From Verrucomicrobiota bacterium (lineage in GTDB: Bacteria; Verrucomicrobiota; Verrucomicrobiia; Limisphaerales; UBA1319), in the NCBI GenBank assembly GCA_022709905.1, contig JAKLHY010000067.1, positions 1 to 41,526 of the forward strand: DNA of 41,526 bases, read 5' to 3'. This document shows positions 34,801 through 41,526 of the stretch, piece by piece. Within the stretch, counting starts at the first letter, position 1. The number at the start of each line of letters is the position of its first letter. The notes beneath the pieces were generated by a model. That model made no database searches. It was not told the origin of the DNA and saw only the letters and a program-made list of their open reading frames with translations. Position numbers and translations under genes: made by a program.

Positions 34801-34948
34801 CCGGATTCTGGAGATTCCCCTCGGAGGCCACACCGCACTCGAGATGACCTTCACGGCGTCAACGCCGGGGGAGTTGCGGCTTGACCTGGCCTCCTCGAAG
34901 GGCGGAAAAGAAATGTTCCGGGACTCGCGTCCGTTTCGGGTGGAGTGA
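31856..34948 (+). CDS. Two-catalytic-domain glycosidase: clan GH-A barrel fused to a GH2-like enzyme
   Basis: 1030 residues from the ATG at 31856, beginning a signal peptide (MKRLTPILPILLLSLAANLD). Residues 40-375 form a clan GH-A TIM barrel: IEINNE220CN fits the acid/base Asn-Glu at the end of strand 4, and ILFNE310DDHF fits the nucleophile at strand 7. Residues 385-645 are the GH2 sugar-binding (VPGFWERLPGLGNVHQATYR) and Ig-like domains, and 645-930 the GH2 barrel: NLRGESPAYG, VLRFHAMPAPPHVLDVCDEL, NHPAVILWSGDNE767 (acid/base) and GCGE855F (candidate nucleophile). Both active sites look intact. The substrate cannot be named. The gene next downstream on the same strand is a sulfatase at 37455, suggesting sulfated or complex plant or algal glycans. 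Confidence 0.85.
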   Translation: MKRLTPILPILLLSLAANLDASEPATPDTPLPDTSRQPRTVVSISGDQFLINGKPTYEGRVYKGKSIEGLLMNARMVQGVFDDLNPDTVGKWAYPDTGRWDPERNTDEFVAAIPSWRAHGLLAFTINLQGGSPEGYSRSQPWINSAIAPDGSLRPEYLARLSRIIDAADQHGMVVILGYFYFGQDEQIANEAAVIRAVNLATRWVLENGWQNVMIEINNECNVRYDHELLRPDRVHELIQRVKETSRNGRRLLVSTSYGGGTIPRENVVKAADFLLIHGNGVGDPARIAEMVRRTRDVPGYTRKPILFNEDDHFDFDKPANNFLAAIGEYASWGYFDFRQTNEPFQAGYQSVPVDWSIQSPRKLSFFKLLAEITSALRTDIEQALSLDGLWRFVPRGGTEREITVPGFWERLPGLGNVHQATYRREFTVPASFKGQRVYLKFDAVGDAADVSVNGQHVGGHVGAGLPFTVDITGVVTAPSTTNKLEVLVRDDSHFSVAREGGRGRGRKHWIPRGMGANNRKGIYQHVTLCALPPVHVANARITTSVRNRELKVDYEIFNGRKETVSAHLTASVLGTNGTPAFSLPPVDIELPGFVTTTVPLRAPFADVQLWQPDHPTLYPLLTTLADAKGRPLHQIQTRFGFREIWFEGIHFYLNGIRCNLRGESPAYGEKTDLFATRETATGMIQRYLAAHCNVLRFHAMPAPPHVLDVCDELGMLVIDESAIYASWQMLMPEHPEWMAHCREHLTRWVRRDRNHPAVILWSGDNEGLNVNALTPAMLAEFKRVIDAADGSRPVIFDGDGTAYGVSPASVKHYVRTIEDLQERGGRSSGYSRDLRNDIYWATDYRQDVPLGCGEFLFPYEPGLRDREREVLYSMGLQSRGYRLADWFDIRPYNPSYTGFLRPEGVKAEHREAYEIIVKSFAPIAVFDKDYDALGPFPKPPILKAGEPVKRTLLVYNDAFSNEQVEVRWTANLNGQKIAGESRILEIPLGGHTALEMTFTASTPGELRLDLASSKGGKEMFRDSRPFRVE

Positions 34949-34991
34949 GGGTCTGTTCAACAATAACTTCCGATTTTTGCACGGACTCTAA

Positions 34992-35264
34992 GAGCCTGTT
35001 TGAAAATTACAAGGGGTGCTGCGGCGAGGGATTTTGGCTGGGGCCAAGGCGGCTTGGGCCGAGCATCCCCGATGGGGGCTGTAAGGTCCAAGCCAACGCT
35101 GGCCCCGGGCAAAAGAGCCGCCGCCCGAAGGGTTTTCGCAGAAATGGCCCCCTGGCTTCGTTGCTCCTCAGTCAAAGATCCGCCAGGGATATTTTCCTTC
35201 GTCGCGCCTCGCCATGCGGCCATTTCTGCGAAAGCAGCGCCCCTTGGAATTTTCAAACAGGCTC
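34992..35264. mobile_element. MITE-like element with 3-bp TAA target duplication
   Basis: A 273-bp non-coding element. Its ends, GAGCCTGTTTGAAAATT at the left and the inverse at the right, form terminal inverted repeats of 30 bases (34992-35021 and 35235-35264) that differ at only two positions. TAA flanks both sides (34989-34991 and 35265-35267), a 3-bp target duplication of the TNA kind used by IS5-group (IS1031-like) elements. Inside, a perfect 16-bp inverted repeat (TTTCGCAGAAATGGCC, 35134-35149, with 35218-35233) and a CCCTGGC/GCCAGGG pair are nested. No transposase is encoded, so it would depend on an element elsewhere in the genome. It lies 31 bases from the stop of the DUF262 gene. 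Confidence 0.85.
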
Positions 35265-35294
35265 TAAGCGCGCTGCCTTTACAGCGGCTCCATC

Positions 35295-37010
35295 TCAGCC
35301 CGGCCCCATTTCCGCAATTCGCCAGATTGCCGTTGCCTGTGTGGCAAGCCAACGTTGGCGGGTGGCGATTCGCTCGGGAGACCAATCATGATTCTCACTC
35401 GCAATGCGCCGGGTGATCGCAAACTCGCATGCCTCGTAAACCGTTCTTTTTCCGGAGTATGGAACATTACCCAGGTTGCGGTTTACGCTCGCATCGAGCG
35501 GAGTCATATTCCCGATGCGAAAAACGCAACGGTCGATTTGTTCGTCTGTAAACTCCGTCCAATCGTCGCCCGGATGTTCAGGGAGAATGTGTTCGATGCT
35601 GTATTTATCACTGCCGTAATCGAACGCGTAATTGGATACATGCCGTTCGATTTCACAAAGGATATAACGCACTACTTGACGATTGCGAGCCGTGGTGGTT
35701 CGTATCTGCTTTTCTGAAAAGGCGGTGTGAAACTGCTCATCTGTGGGGTAGACGGGTCGCAAGGCCCGAATGATTTCCAAAGCCCCTGTCAGTTCTTTTT
35801 TGGAAATCCTCTCCGCCACGGCATTATAGATCCGCTCCTGCTCATTGGTCGCCAGGTTTCCAATCACGTTATAGCGAAATGACACCATCGCGCAGGCTCG
35901 CAATACTCTCGCAAATTCGGCATCGGCCAGAAGCCGTCGGGCCGACAATAACAACGGGTAAGGTTGACGCACGTTATACATGGCAAGTTCTGCCACATGA
36001 TCCCTCTGATCGACAGTCCACATCGCATCATCCGCATCACCGAGAGCCGCGTAAACATCGGCGTCCCGATCCATTTCGCGGAGCAAACTAAATACTCCCG
36101 CCTTGTCGTTGACTCTCCCTCGGATTGCTTTGAACAGGTCAGAATGCCGAGTCAAAGGGTTTCGGCTGTTCCAAAAAACACGGAGGAAATCAGGCACGCT
36201 CTCGCTTCCAAGCTTGCCAACGATGGTCTCCCACTTTTCCTCAAGCGTGCGCATCTCATGTTCATGACCGCCAGCCCTGTGCGCCACGGAAAACAGGTAG
36301 TTCTTGAGCAGGTCAGTCGAGGAAAGCCGAACTCCTCGTGCATTTAGCGTCTCAAACACCTTAAATGCATTCAGCTCATCGGTCACTGAAATGACCGTGA
36401 AAAACAGCCGATCCGATATCGTATCGACGAAACGCGCCAAATCGGCCCCGCTGCGGGATTCGCTGAATCGGTGGTGAATCCGCTCTTCGAACCACTCGTA
36501 ACTCTTCCGCAACAAGTGTTCCGAGGTTTTCAGATTCCGCTTGGGCGGCCTCTCCAATGGCACGAGATAGGTCTGATAATACTGATCATTGTGGCGATTC
36601 AGCGTTAGCTTGGATACCGCAACCAGCGTTACAGGATCCAGAAAACCGATGTATGTCTTCCGAAGCTCTTCCAGCCGGCGTCGATTGTCATCTGTTTCAA
36701 TGCCATCATCAACCAGGCGCCGAAGACCGCTCAGAACAGCCAGAACAAGAAGACTTAACGTGGTCATGCGCTGCTGCCCGTCGATAATGTGAAAGTTGCG
36801 GTCATCACTGGATTGCAGCACAAGGTAGCCCAAGTAATGCCCCTGCTCAGCGCCGGGCTCCATCATGGCCAGGATGTCCTGCCATAGATCATCCCATTCC
36901 TGTTCTGTCCAGGAATAGTCCCTCTGAAACATGGGCACTCGATATGCGAGTCCATTGCCCATCAACTTCCGAAACGTCTGATTTGAGGTGTTGAAATTCG
37001 AAATGGCCAT
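35295..37010 (-). CDS. DUF262-DUF1524 protein (single-chain GmrSD-like nuclease)
   Basis: 571 residues from the ATG at 37010, with GGAG six bases upstream (GTG at 37022 is an alternative). The N-terminal DUF262 (GmrS-like, ParB-fold NTPase) has YRVPMFQRDYSW (23-34) and IID77GQQR81MTTL; VFETLNARGVRLSSTDLLKN follows near 220. The C-terminal DUF1524 (GmrD-like HNH nuclease) has YSIEH474ILPEHPG and IGNMTPLDASVNRNLGNVPY. Fused DUF262-DUF1524 proteins are relatives of type IV restriction systems that cut modified, especially glucosylated, phage DNA. A defence role is the likely reading; the modification recognised is unknown. No partner restriction or methylase gene is next to it. Confidence 0.92.
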   Translation of the reverse strand: MAISNFNTSNQTFRKLMGNGLAYRVPMFQRDYSWTEQEWDDLWQDILAMMEPGAEQGHYLGYLVLQSSDDRNFHIIDGQQRMTTLSLLVLAVLSGLRRLVDDGIETDDNRRRLEELRKTYIGFLDPVTLVAVSKLTLNRHNDQYYQTYLVPLERPPKRNLKTSEHLLRKSYEWFEERIHHRFSESRSGADLARFVDTISDRLFFTVISVTDELNAFKVFETLNARGVRLSSTDLLKNYLFSVAHRAGGHEHEMRTLEEKWETIVGKLGSESVPDFLRVFWNSRNPLTRHSDLFKAIRGRVNDKAGVFSLLREMDRDADVYAALGDADDAMWTVDQRDHVAELAMYNVRQPYPLLLSARRLLADAEFARVLRACAMVSFRYNVIGNLATNEQERIYNAVAERISKKELTGALEIIRALRPVYPTDEQFHTAFSEKQIRTTTARNRQVVRYILCEIERHVSNYAFDYGSDKYSIEHILPEHPGDDWTEFTDEQIDRCVFRIGNMTPLDASVNRNLGNVPYSGKRTVYEACEFAITRRIASENHDWSPERIATRQRWLATQATAIWRIAEMGPG

Positions 37011-37454
37011 GACTTGCTCCACATCGCTAAGATCGAGGACGACGTTACCGGCCCAATTCCTCTAAAACAAGTCCATACAGGAAAGAATCCTGAGATTCGC
37101 GGAAAGGACGTTCTGAGGGAAGAAGCCCGCCGGGGGAAGGACAACGGTATGTTCTGGAAACCAAGTGACACATCATTTATATAACCTCCTCATAACATGA
37201 TTCATTTCCATCAGTTCGCGCCTCGAGAGGCCTCCGCCACGACCGATTTGTCATTGGATCAGGGGATCGATTCCTTGTGGCGATTCGACCTGGAGGATAC
37301 CCGCCAACACTCGATCGAGGTCGTCCACTCCCCGGGCCGCCCTAAATCATTCTTGTTCTTGAGCCATCGTGCCGAATCGCCGAAAGGCGATTTCAATCAA
37401 CGCGCCTTCGGGTCATGGACCACAGGTAGAGCCGGATGCCCTCCGAAGTTTGCC
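37011..37454. other. Intergenic stretch upstream of the sulfatase
   Basis: This 444-bp gap separates the divergent DUF262 and sulfatase genes. An open frame runs through it from 37197 into the sulfatase, but its first 86 codons resemble no known N terminus. TATAAC at 37180-37185 is a weak -10 candidate. A perfect hairpin with a GAAA tetraloop (AATCGCC gaaa GGCGATT, 37375-37392) lies about 60 bases before the sulfatase start and may be part of its leader RNA. Confidence 0.4.
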
Positions 37455-38900
37455 ATGCATTGCCGGTTCCTTCTTGTCATACTCCTATCGCTTTTCTGCC
37501 CGAACACTTCCTCAGCCGCACATCCCAACATCTTGTTTCTCTTTGCCGATGACCAGCGGGCGGACACCATTGCCGCCCACGGAAATCCCCACATCAAAAC
37601 CCCCCACCTGGATCGACTCGCCGCCGCGGGGTTCAGCTTCCGGAACAACTACGTCTTCGGAGGCAACAGCGGAGCGGTCTGCGTGCCCAGTCGCGCCATG
37701 CTCATGAGCGGCAAGACATGGTTCCATGTCGATACGACTTCGCTCAAGGACACCACACTCTTGCCCGAACTTCTCGGGGAAAACGGATACGTGACCTTTG
37801 GGACCGGGAAATGGCATAATGGACAATCCTCCTGGCTGCGGGCCTTTCAACAGGGCAGGACTGTCATGTTCGGCGGCATGTCGGATCATACCCGGGTGCC
37901 CGTGCGCGACCTCGGTCCCGATGGCAAGCTGACGGCCGAACGCATCGGCGAGAAGTTCTCCAGCGAACTCTTTGCCGATTCCGTGATCGAATTTCTCCGG
38001 CATCACGACGGCAAAAAACCGTTTTTCGCCTATGTCGCATTCACCGCCCCCCACGATCCCCGCATGCCTCCGCTGCCTTATCGGGAAATGTATTACCAAA
38101 AACCACCTCCCTTGCCGCGCAATTTCCTGCCCCAGCTTCCCTTCGACAATGGCATGATGCAAGGCGGCCGCGATGAAAACCTCGGGGCATGGCCTCGCAC
38201 CGAGGCCATGATTCGCGATCAACTGGCCGAATACTACGGTTTGATCACCCATATGGATGAACAAATCGGTCGTATCCTCGAGGCCCTGAACCAAACGGGT
38301 CATGCCCGGAACACCCTCGTCCTATATGCCGCGGACAATGGTCTGGCTCTCGGCAGTCACGGATTGCTCGGCAAGCAAAGCGTTTTCGAACATAGCATGC
38401 GCGTTCCGTTAATCGTCGTCGGACCCGGCATTCCGCGCGGTCAATCCACCCAGGCGTTTACCTACTTGCTCGATCTCTTCCCCACGCTCTGCGACATGCT
38501 CGGTCTCCCGCCGCCTCCAGGGCTGGAAGGCGAGAGCCTGCGTCCCCTCTGGGAAGGAAAAAAAGATCACGTCCGCACCTCCGTTTTCCTCCCCTTCATC
38601 CAACTCCAACGCGCAGTCCGGGACGACCGCTGGAAATTGATCGCTTATCCGAAGATCGGGCACCTTCAATTGTTCGACCTCCACAACGATCCCGACGAGA
38701 GAACCAATCTCATCGCCCAGGCCGAGTACATCGGACAGGTTCGGCGCCTTCAGAGCCTGATGAAACAATGGCAGATCAAGGTCGGAGATACTCTTGAGTT
38801 GCCCGACGAAAACCGAGCGCCCCAAAAAATCGACCTGACCGGCCGCAAACGCGAGCCGGATCAATGGCAACCCGACTGGATCCGTAAGAAGTATTTCTAG
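37455..38900 (+). CDS. Exported sulfatase (FGly type)
   Basis: 481 residues from the ATG at 37455, which begins a signal peptide (MHCRFLLVILLSLFCPNTSS then AA). The alkaline-phosphatase-fold sulfatase pattern follows: NILFLFADD32-33QRADT (calcium ligands), and C76-V-P-S-R80-AMLMSGK, the CxPxR motif whose Cys is converted to formylglycine. Later elements are LPELLGENGYVTFGTGKWHN, FFAYVAFTAPHDPR, VLYAADNGLALGSHGLLGKQ and QLFDLHNDPDERTNLI. It hydrolyses sulfate esters on polysaccharides in the periplasm or outside. Conversion needs an FGly-generating enzyme or anSME, which is not in this window. No clear ribosome-binding site precedes the start. Confidence 0.93.
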   Translation: MHCRFLLVILLSLFCPNTSSAAHPNILFLFADDQRADTIAAHGNPHIKTPHLDRLAAAGFSFRNNYVFGGNSGAVCVPSRAMLMSGKTWFHVDTTSLKDTTLLPELLGENGYVTFGTGKWHNGQSSWLRAFQQGRTVMFGGMSDHTRVPVRDLGPDGKLTAERIGEKFSSELFADSVIEFLRHHDGKKPFFAYVAFTAPHDPRMPPLPYREMYYQKPPPLPRNFLPQLPFDNGMMQGGRDENLGAWPRTEAMIRDQLAEYYGLITHMDEQIGRILEALNQTGHARNTLVLYAADNGLALGSHGLLGKQSVFEHSMRVPLIVVGPGIPRGQSTQAFTYLLDLFPTLCDMLGLPPPPGLEGESLRPLWEGKKDHVRTSVFLPFIQLQRAVRDDRWKLIAYPKIGHLQLFDLHNDPDERTNLIAQAEYIGQVRRLQSLMKQWQIKVGDTLELPDENRAPQKIDLTGRKREPDQWQPDWIRKKYF

Positions 38901-38980
38901 CGGGGGCAGATAACTCGGTGAAGGGCTCAAAGTGCCGGGGGACTGCCGCAACCGAACACCTCACGGCCGAGCGGGCATTC

Positions 38981-38998
38981 GGAATTCATTCCGCAGAG
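38981..38998 (+). repeat. Fragment of the palindromic repeat
   Basis: GGAATTCATTCCGCAGAG matches the right half of the repeats at 188-287 and 3483-3582. It lies in the 251-bp gap between the sulfatase and the CDF-like gene; a related CAATTCCGCGCTCCGG follows near 39029. The left palindrome is missing. Confidence 0.5.
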
Positions 38999-39151
38999 AC
39001 AGCCTGCGGCGACTGCCGTGACAGAATCAATTCCGCGCTCCGGCCCGTGGCATTCCCCCCGCGTCAGTGGGCATGGCGCGGACGGGTTAGAATTGCATTG
39101 GCGAGCAGGGTTAATACTGGTATATCCCACGCCTCGTTAGGCAAAAAAAGC

Positions 39152-40066
39152 ATGTCACAATCTCAACATTCGCCTCCCGGTGAAAACAACAAGGAAGCGG
39201 CATCAAGATCCGCCGTCCTTGCCGGTGGTGTCGACACCCTGATCACACTCGGAGCTCTGGTGGCTTCGCACTCGGCGGTCGTGATGGCCGATTTTTTCAA
39301 AACGCTGATTGAATTTGTGGCGGTGCTTTTGTCCTGGATGGTGTTGCGGCGGATTCGGCGGGGACAGGCCCATGCTTACGATTATGGGATTGGGAAACTG
39401 GAAAACCTCTCAAGCCTTTTCGTTTCCCTCCTGATGCTGATCTGCCTGGGCATCGTGATTTTCAACGCAATCTACAATCTAATCCATCCTTCGCACATCA
39501 GCGGCATCGGCATATGGATCAGCCTCGTGGCCCAGGTGGTCTATGCCGGAATCAATGGCGGCCTCTGTTTCAAAAGCCGGCGCACCGCGGCGGCGGAGGG
39601 TTCTCCCGTCATGGCTTCCCAGGCCCGGTTGTTCTTGAGCAAGACGATCGCCAATGTGTTTATTCTTCTCTCCCTCGTCCTCAGCCTCAGCCTAGGCCGG
39701 TTTTCCTGGGCGCATTATATTGATCCCCTCGCTTCTCTGGTGATTGCCGGCTCAATCCTGCTGGCGGCAACAGGCATCTTCACGCTTTCCTGCCGTGACT
39801 TGCTGGACAGAACGCTCGAGGAAGAACATCAGCTCGTGATTCTCCGAGAACTCACCCGGTATTTCCACGAATACGAAAACTTGCACGACATCCGGTCCCG
39901 CCGCTCGGGCAGCCGTGTCTTTATCGAGATCCTCTTGGAATTCGCCCCGGACCGAAAAGTCGGCGAGGTGCAGGAGGTTATGGAACGGATGTGTCGGAGC
40001 TTGGAGTCACAGATTCTCAACAGCCGCGTCACGATTGGCCTGGCCAAGTCCGCTCGAGGTTCGTAA
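39152..40066 (+). CDS. Cation-diffusion-facilitator-like membrane protein
   Basis: 304 residues from the ATG at 39152. The layout is CDF-like: about six membrane helices and a C-terminal cytoplasmic domain (from about 210, ILRELTRYFHEYENLHDIRS). AHAYDYGIGKLENLSSL matches the conserved loop HPYGYGRxExL. The membrane metal site is atypical: helix 2 has SAVVMAD47FFKT51 where DxxxD is usual, and helix 5 has FLSKTIANVF where HxxxD is usual. The protein may move a metal with other ligands, or be non-transporting. Classical CDF proteins export zinc, cobalt, iron or manganese in exchange for protons. An unsupported frame extends 78 codons upstream. Confidence 0.8.
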   Translation: MSQSQHSPPGENNKEAASRSAVLAGGVDTLITLGALVASHSAVVMADFFKTLIEFVAVLLSWMVLRRIRRGQAHAYDYGIGKLENLSSLFVSLLMLICLGIVIFNAIYNLIHPSHISGIGIWISLVAQVVYAGINGGLCFKSRRTAAAEGSPVMASQARLFLSKTIANVFILLSLVLSLSLGRFSWAHYIDPLASLVIAGSILLAATGIFTLSCRDLLDRTLEEEHQLVILRELTRYFHEYENLHDIRSRRSGSRVFIEILLEFAPDRKVGEVQEVMERMCRSLESQILNSRVTIGLAKSARGS

Positions 40067-40266
40067 ACCCGCGCTCCAAAAGGAGAGTTCCCCGGCATTC
40101 TTACCGCGCATTGCGCCTGCGAGTCCCCCTATTTCGGCATTCGGGCCTCGTGGAATTCGGCCCTCCGAAACGAGCGGTTCATGGGCAGAGTTGCTGGCAG
40201 CGTTGGCTTGCGCCTGGCCGCTGTTCCTGTAACCTTTTCTATAACCTGATATTCAACGCAAAACGT
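40067..40266. promoter_or_regulatory. Gap upstream of the isomerase-like gene with a TATAAC box
   Basis: This 200-bp gap has TATAAC at 40240-40245, 21 bases before the ATG. It is a plausible -10 element, but no clear -35 hexamer sits 16-18 bases upstream. A frame from 39991 runs through it into the next gene and is not supported. Confidence 0.3.
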
Positions 40267-41313
40267 ATGTTCAATCCCATTTCTCATCATCATGTCCCCG
40301 GGAGCCGGCGTCATTTTTTGCGCAGGGCGGGCGTCCTGGCGGCCGGGGGAGCTCTGGCCCCGAGCTTGCTGGCGAATGCGATGTCCACAAGCCCGATCGG
40401 CAATTCTCCTGCCTCCAGATCCAAACCATCCGGCGCCAAAGAGGCCGCGTTCCTCCAAATCGGCATTCTCCTGGGCACCTTCGTCCGCCCAACCTTGCGC
40501 GAGAGGCTGGACACCGCAAAATCCCGCGGGTTGGAGTGCGTGCAAGTGAGCATGGATTGCGCCGGACTCTCCGAGATGCCCGACCAGATCTCGTCGGATC
40601 TGGTTGACCGGATTCGCAGCGATGCGGCCTCGTCCGGGATCACGATCGCCGCCGTCCAGGGCACTTTTAACATGGCTCATCCGGATGCGGACCACCGGCA
40701 AACCGGGTTGCGCCGTCTCCGCGTTATCGCCGAGGCCTGCCCGCGGATGGGTGCATCAATGATTCATATTTGCAGTGGCACCCGTAGCCGGGAAAGCATG
40801 TGGCGGCGCCATCCGGACAACAATTCTCCCGCCGCCTGGCTAGACATGGCCGCTTGCATGAGGGAGGCGGCGGAGATCGCGCGTCAAAGCGGAACCCTTC
40901 TCGCTTTTGAGCCTGAGGTCAATAATGTGGTCGACTCCGCCCAAAAAGCACGGCGTCTGCTCGATGAGATTGCCTCCACACACTTGAAAGTCACAATCGA
41001 TCCGGCCAATATCTTTCACACCGGCGAATTACCGCGCATGAGGGAAATCCTCGATGAGGCTTTTGACCTTTTGGGCAAAGACATCGTCATGGCCCACGCC
41101 AAGGACCTCGACCACGATGGCGACGCCGGCCACAAAGCGGCCGGCCAAGGCCGGCTCGATTATGATCATTACCTCAAATTACTCCACACCCACGGATTCA
41201 GAGGCCCCCTCCTCCTCCACGGCCTCAGCGAAGCCCAAGTGCCCGGCTGCGTCGCTTTCCTGCGCGAAAAACTGCGCCGTCTGGAATCCGCACTCGCACA
41301 ACCCGCGAAGTAA
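40267..41313 (+). CDS. Tat-exported sugar phosphate isomerase/epimerase-like protein (AP-endonuclease-2 fold)
   Basis: 348 residues from the ATG at 40267. The N terminus SRRHFLRRAGVLAAGGALAP is a twin-arginine signal. The remainder is a TIM barrel of the AP_endonuc_2/xylose-isomerase-like family: LQIGILLGTFV, LECVQVSMDCAG, ITIAAVQGTFNMAHPDAD, FEPEVNNVVD, LKVTIDPANIFH, MAHAKDLDHDGD and a final LLLHGLSEAQV. Glu, Asp and His residues in FEPE, TIDPAN and MAHAKD are the likely metal ligands. Exported members of this family are abundant in Verrucomicrobiota and probably act on sugars or polyols; the substrate cannot be given. Confidence 0.88.
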   Translation: MFNPISHHHVPGSRRHFLRRAGVLAAGGALAPSLLANAMSTSPIGNSPASRSKPSGAKEAAFLQIGILLGTFVRPTLRERLDTAKSRGLECVQVSMDCAGLSEMPDQISSDLVDRIRSDAASSGITIAAVQGTFNMAHPDADHRQTGLRRLRVIAEACPRMGASMIHICSGTRSRESMWRRHPDNNSPAAWLDMAACMREAAEIARQSGTLLAFEPEVNNVVDSAQKARRLLDEIASTHLKVTIDPANIFHTGELPRMREILDEAFDLLGKDIVMAHAKDLDHDGDAGHKAAGQGRLDYDHYLKLLHTHGFRGPLLLHGLSEAQVPGCVAFLREKLRRLESALAQPAK

Positions 41314-41526
41314 CTCTCATCGTTGAATCTTTGCCAGTCGACCTGCGGCAGGGCCAAAAACTTGCCGCATGGCTTATGGTTTTCGGTTGGACTTGTGCTG
41401 CTGCTTTGGCAGCAACGACAGTCACAGTGGTTCTCTTACTTCTCAGCAAGTAAGGGTCCGTCAAGAAATAAGCTATACATTCGTTGCACTCAAATTGGCC
41501 TGGGGCAAGGCACGAGGGAAGGAGTG
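41314..41526. other. End of window without a recognised gene
   Basis: After the isomerase-like gene, 213 bases remain. A 7-bp hairpin (CTTACTT ctcagc AAGTAAG, 41435-41454) lies about 120 bases after the stop, with no T-tract. The last 70 bases show no coding signal that I can support. Confidence 0.35.

Overview
The window looks like a chromosomal stretch of a GC-rich bacterium from the Planctomycetota-Verrucomicrobiota-Chlamydiota group, most probably a Verrucomicrobiota member of the Pedosphaerales/Limisphaerales kind. This is inferred from content, not from a marker gene: FG-GAP/ASPIC (CRTAC1-type) proteins paired with TPR proteins, giant Ig/PA14/lectin-like secreted proteins with a shared C-terminal tail, a PD40-TPR protein with a CxxCH motif, a sulfatase, Tat-exported Gfo/Idh and AP-endonuclease-2 fold enzymes, and interspersed palindromic repeats. 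No rRNA, tRNA or CRISPR array was recognised.

Region 1 (1-16668) is the most unusual. A three-gene minus-strand cassette, Ig/PA14 protein -> TPR protein -> CRTAC1 protein, is present twice (349-7062 and 9991-16668). In each copy the TPR and CRTAC1 genes are translationally coupled (ATGA in one, TGATG in the other), and a hairpin terminator follows the Ig/PA14 gene. Between the copies lies a plus-strand PD40-TPR gene with a haem-c-type CxxCH motif, and directly behind it a decayed paralogue with a large internal deletion. A composite palindromic repeat of about 160 bp occurs near the 3' end of the first cassette and again between its TPR and Ig/PA14 genes.

Region 2 (17210-24919) is all minus strand. 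It holds a membrane-anchored SGNH hydrolase with TPRs, then a compact run reading phospholipase-D-type synthase -> M20 deacylase -> family-4 glycosyltransferase -> flippase-like membrane protein -> exported MsrA. This suggests an envelope lipid or polysaccharide operon. A possible yacG remnant lies between the two parts.

Region 3 (25168-31492) holds a GH109-like Gfo/Idh/MocA protein, a two-gene nucleotidyltransferase plus small-protein unit that may be toxin-antitoxin-like, a tandem metallo-beta-lactamase-fold protein whose first active site is degenerate, and a divergent OPT-family transporter.

Region 4 (31856-41526) holds an unusual two-catalytic-domain glycosidase (clan GH-A barrel plus GH2), a 273-bp non-autonomous transposon-like element (MITE) with 3-bp target duplications, a single-chain GmrSD-like DUF262-DUF1524 nuclease, a sulfatase, a cation-diffusion-facilitator-like protein with an atypical metal site, and a Tat-exported sugar-isomerase-like protein. 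The glycosidase, sulfatase, GH109-like protein, OPT transporter and isomerase together fit a life on sulfated or amino-sugar-containing polysaccharides and peptides. Start sites were often moved downstream of the longest open frame where a signal peptide, ribosome-binding site or overlap with the preceding gene supported it.
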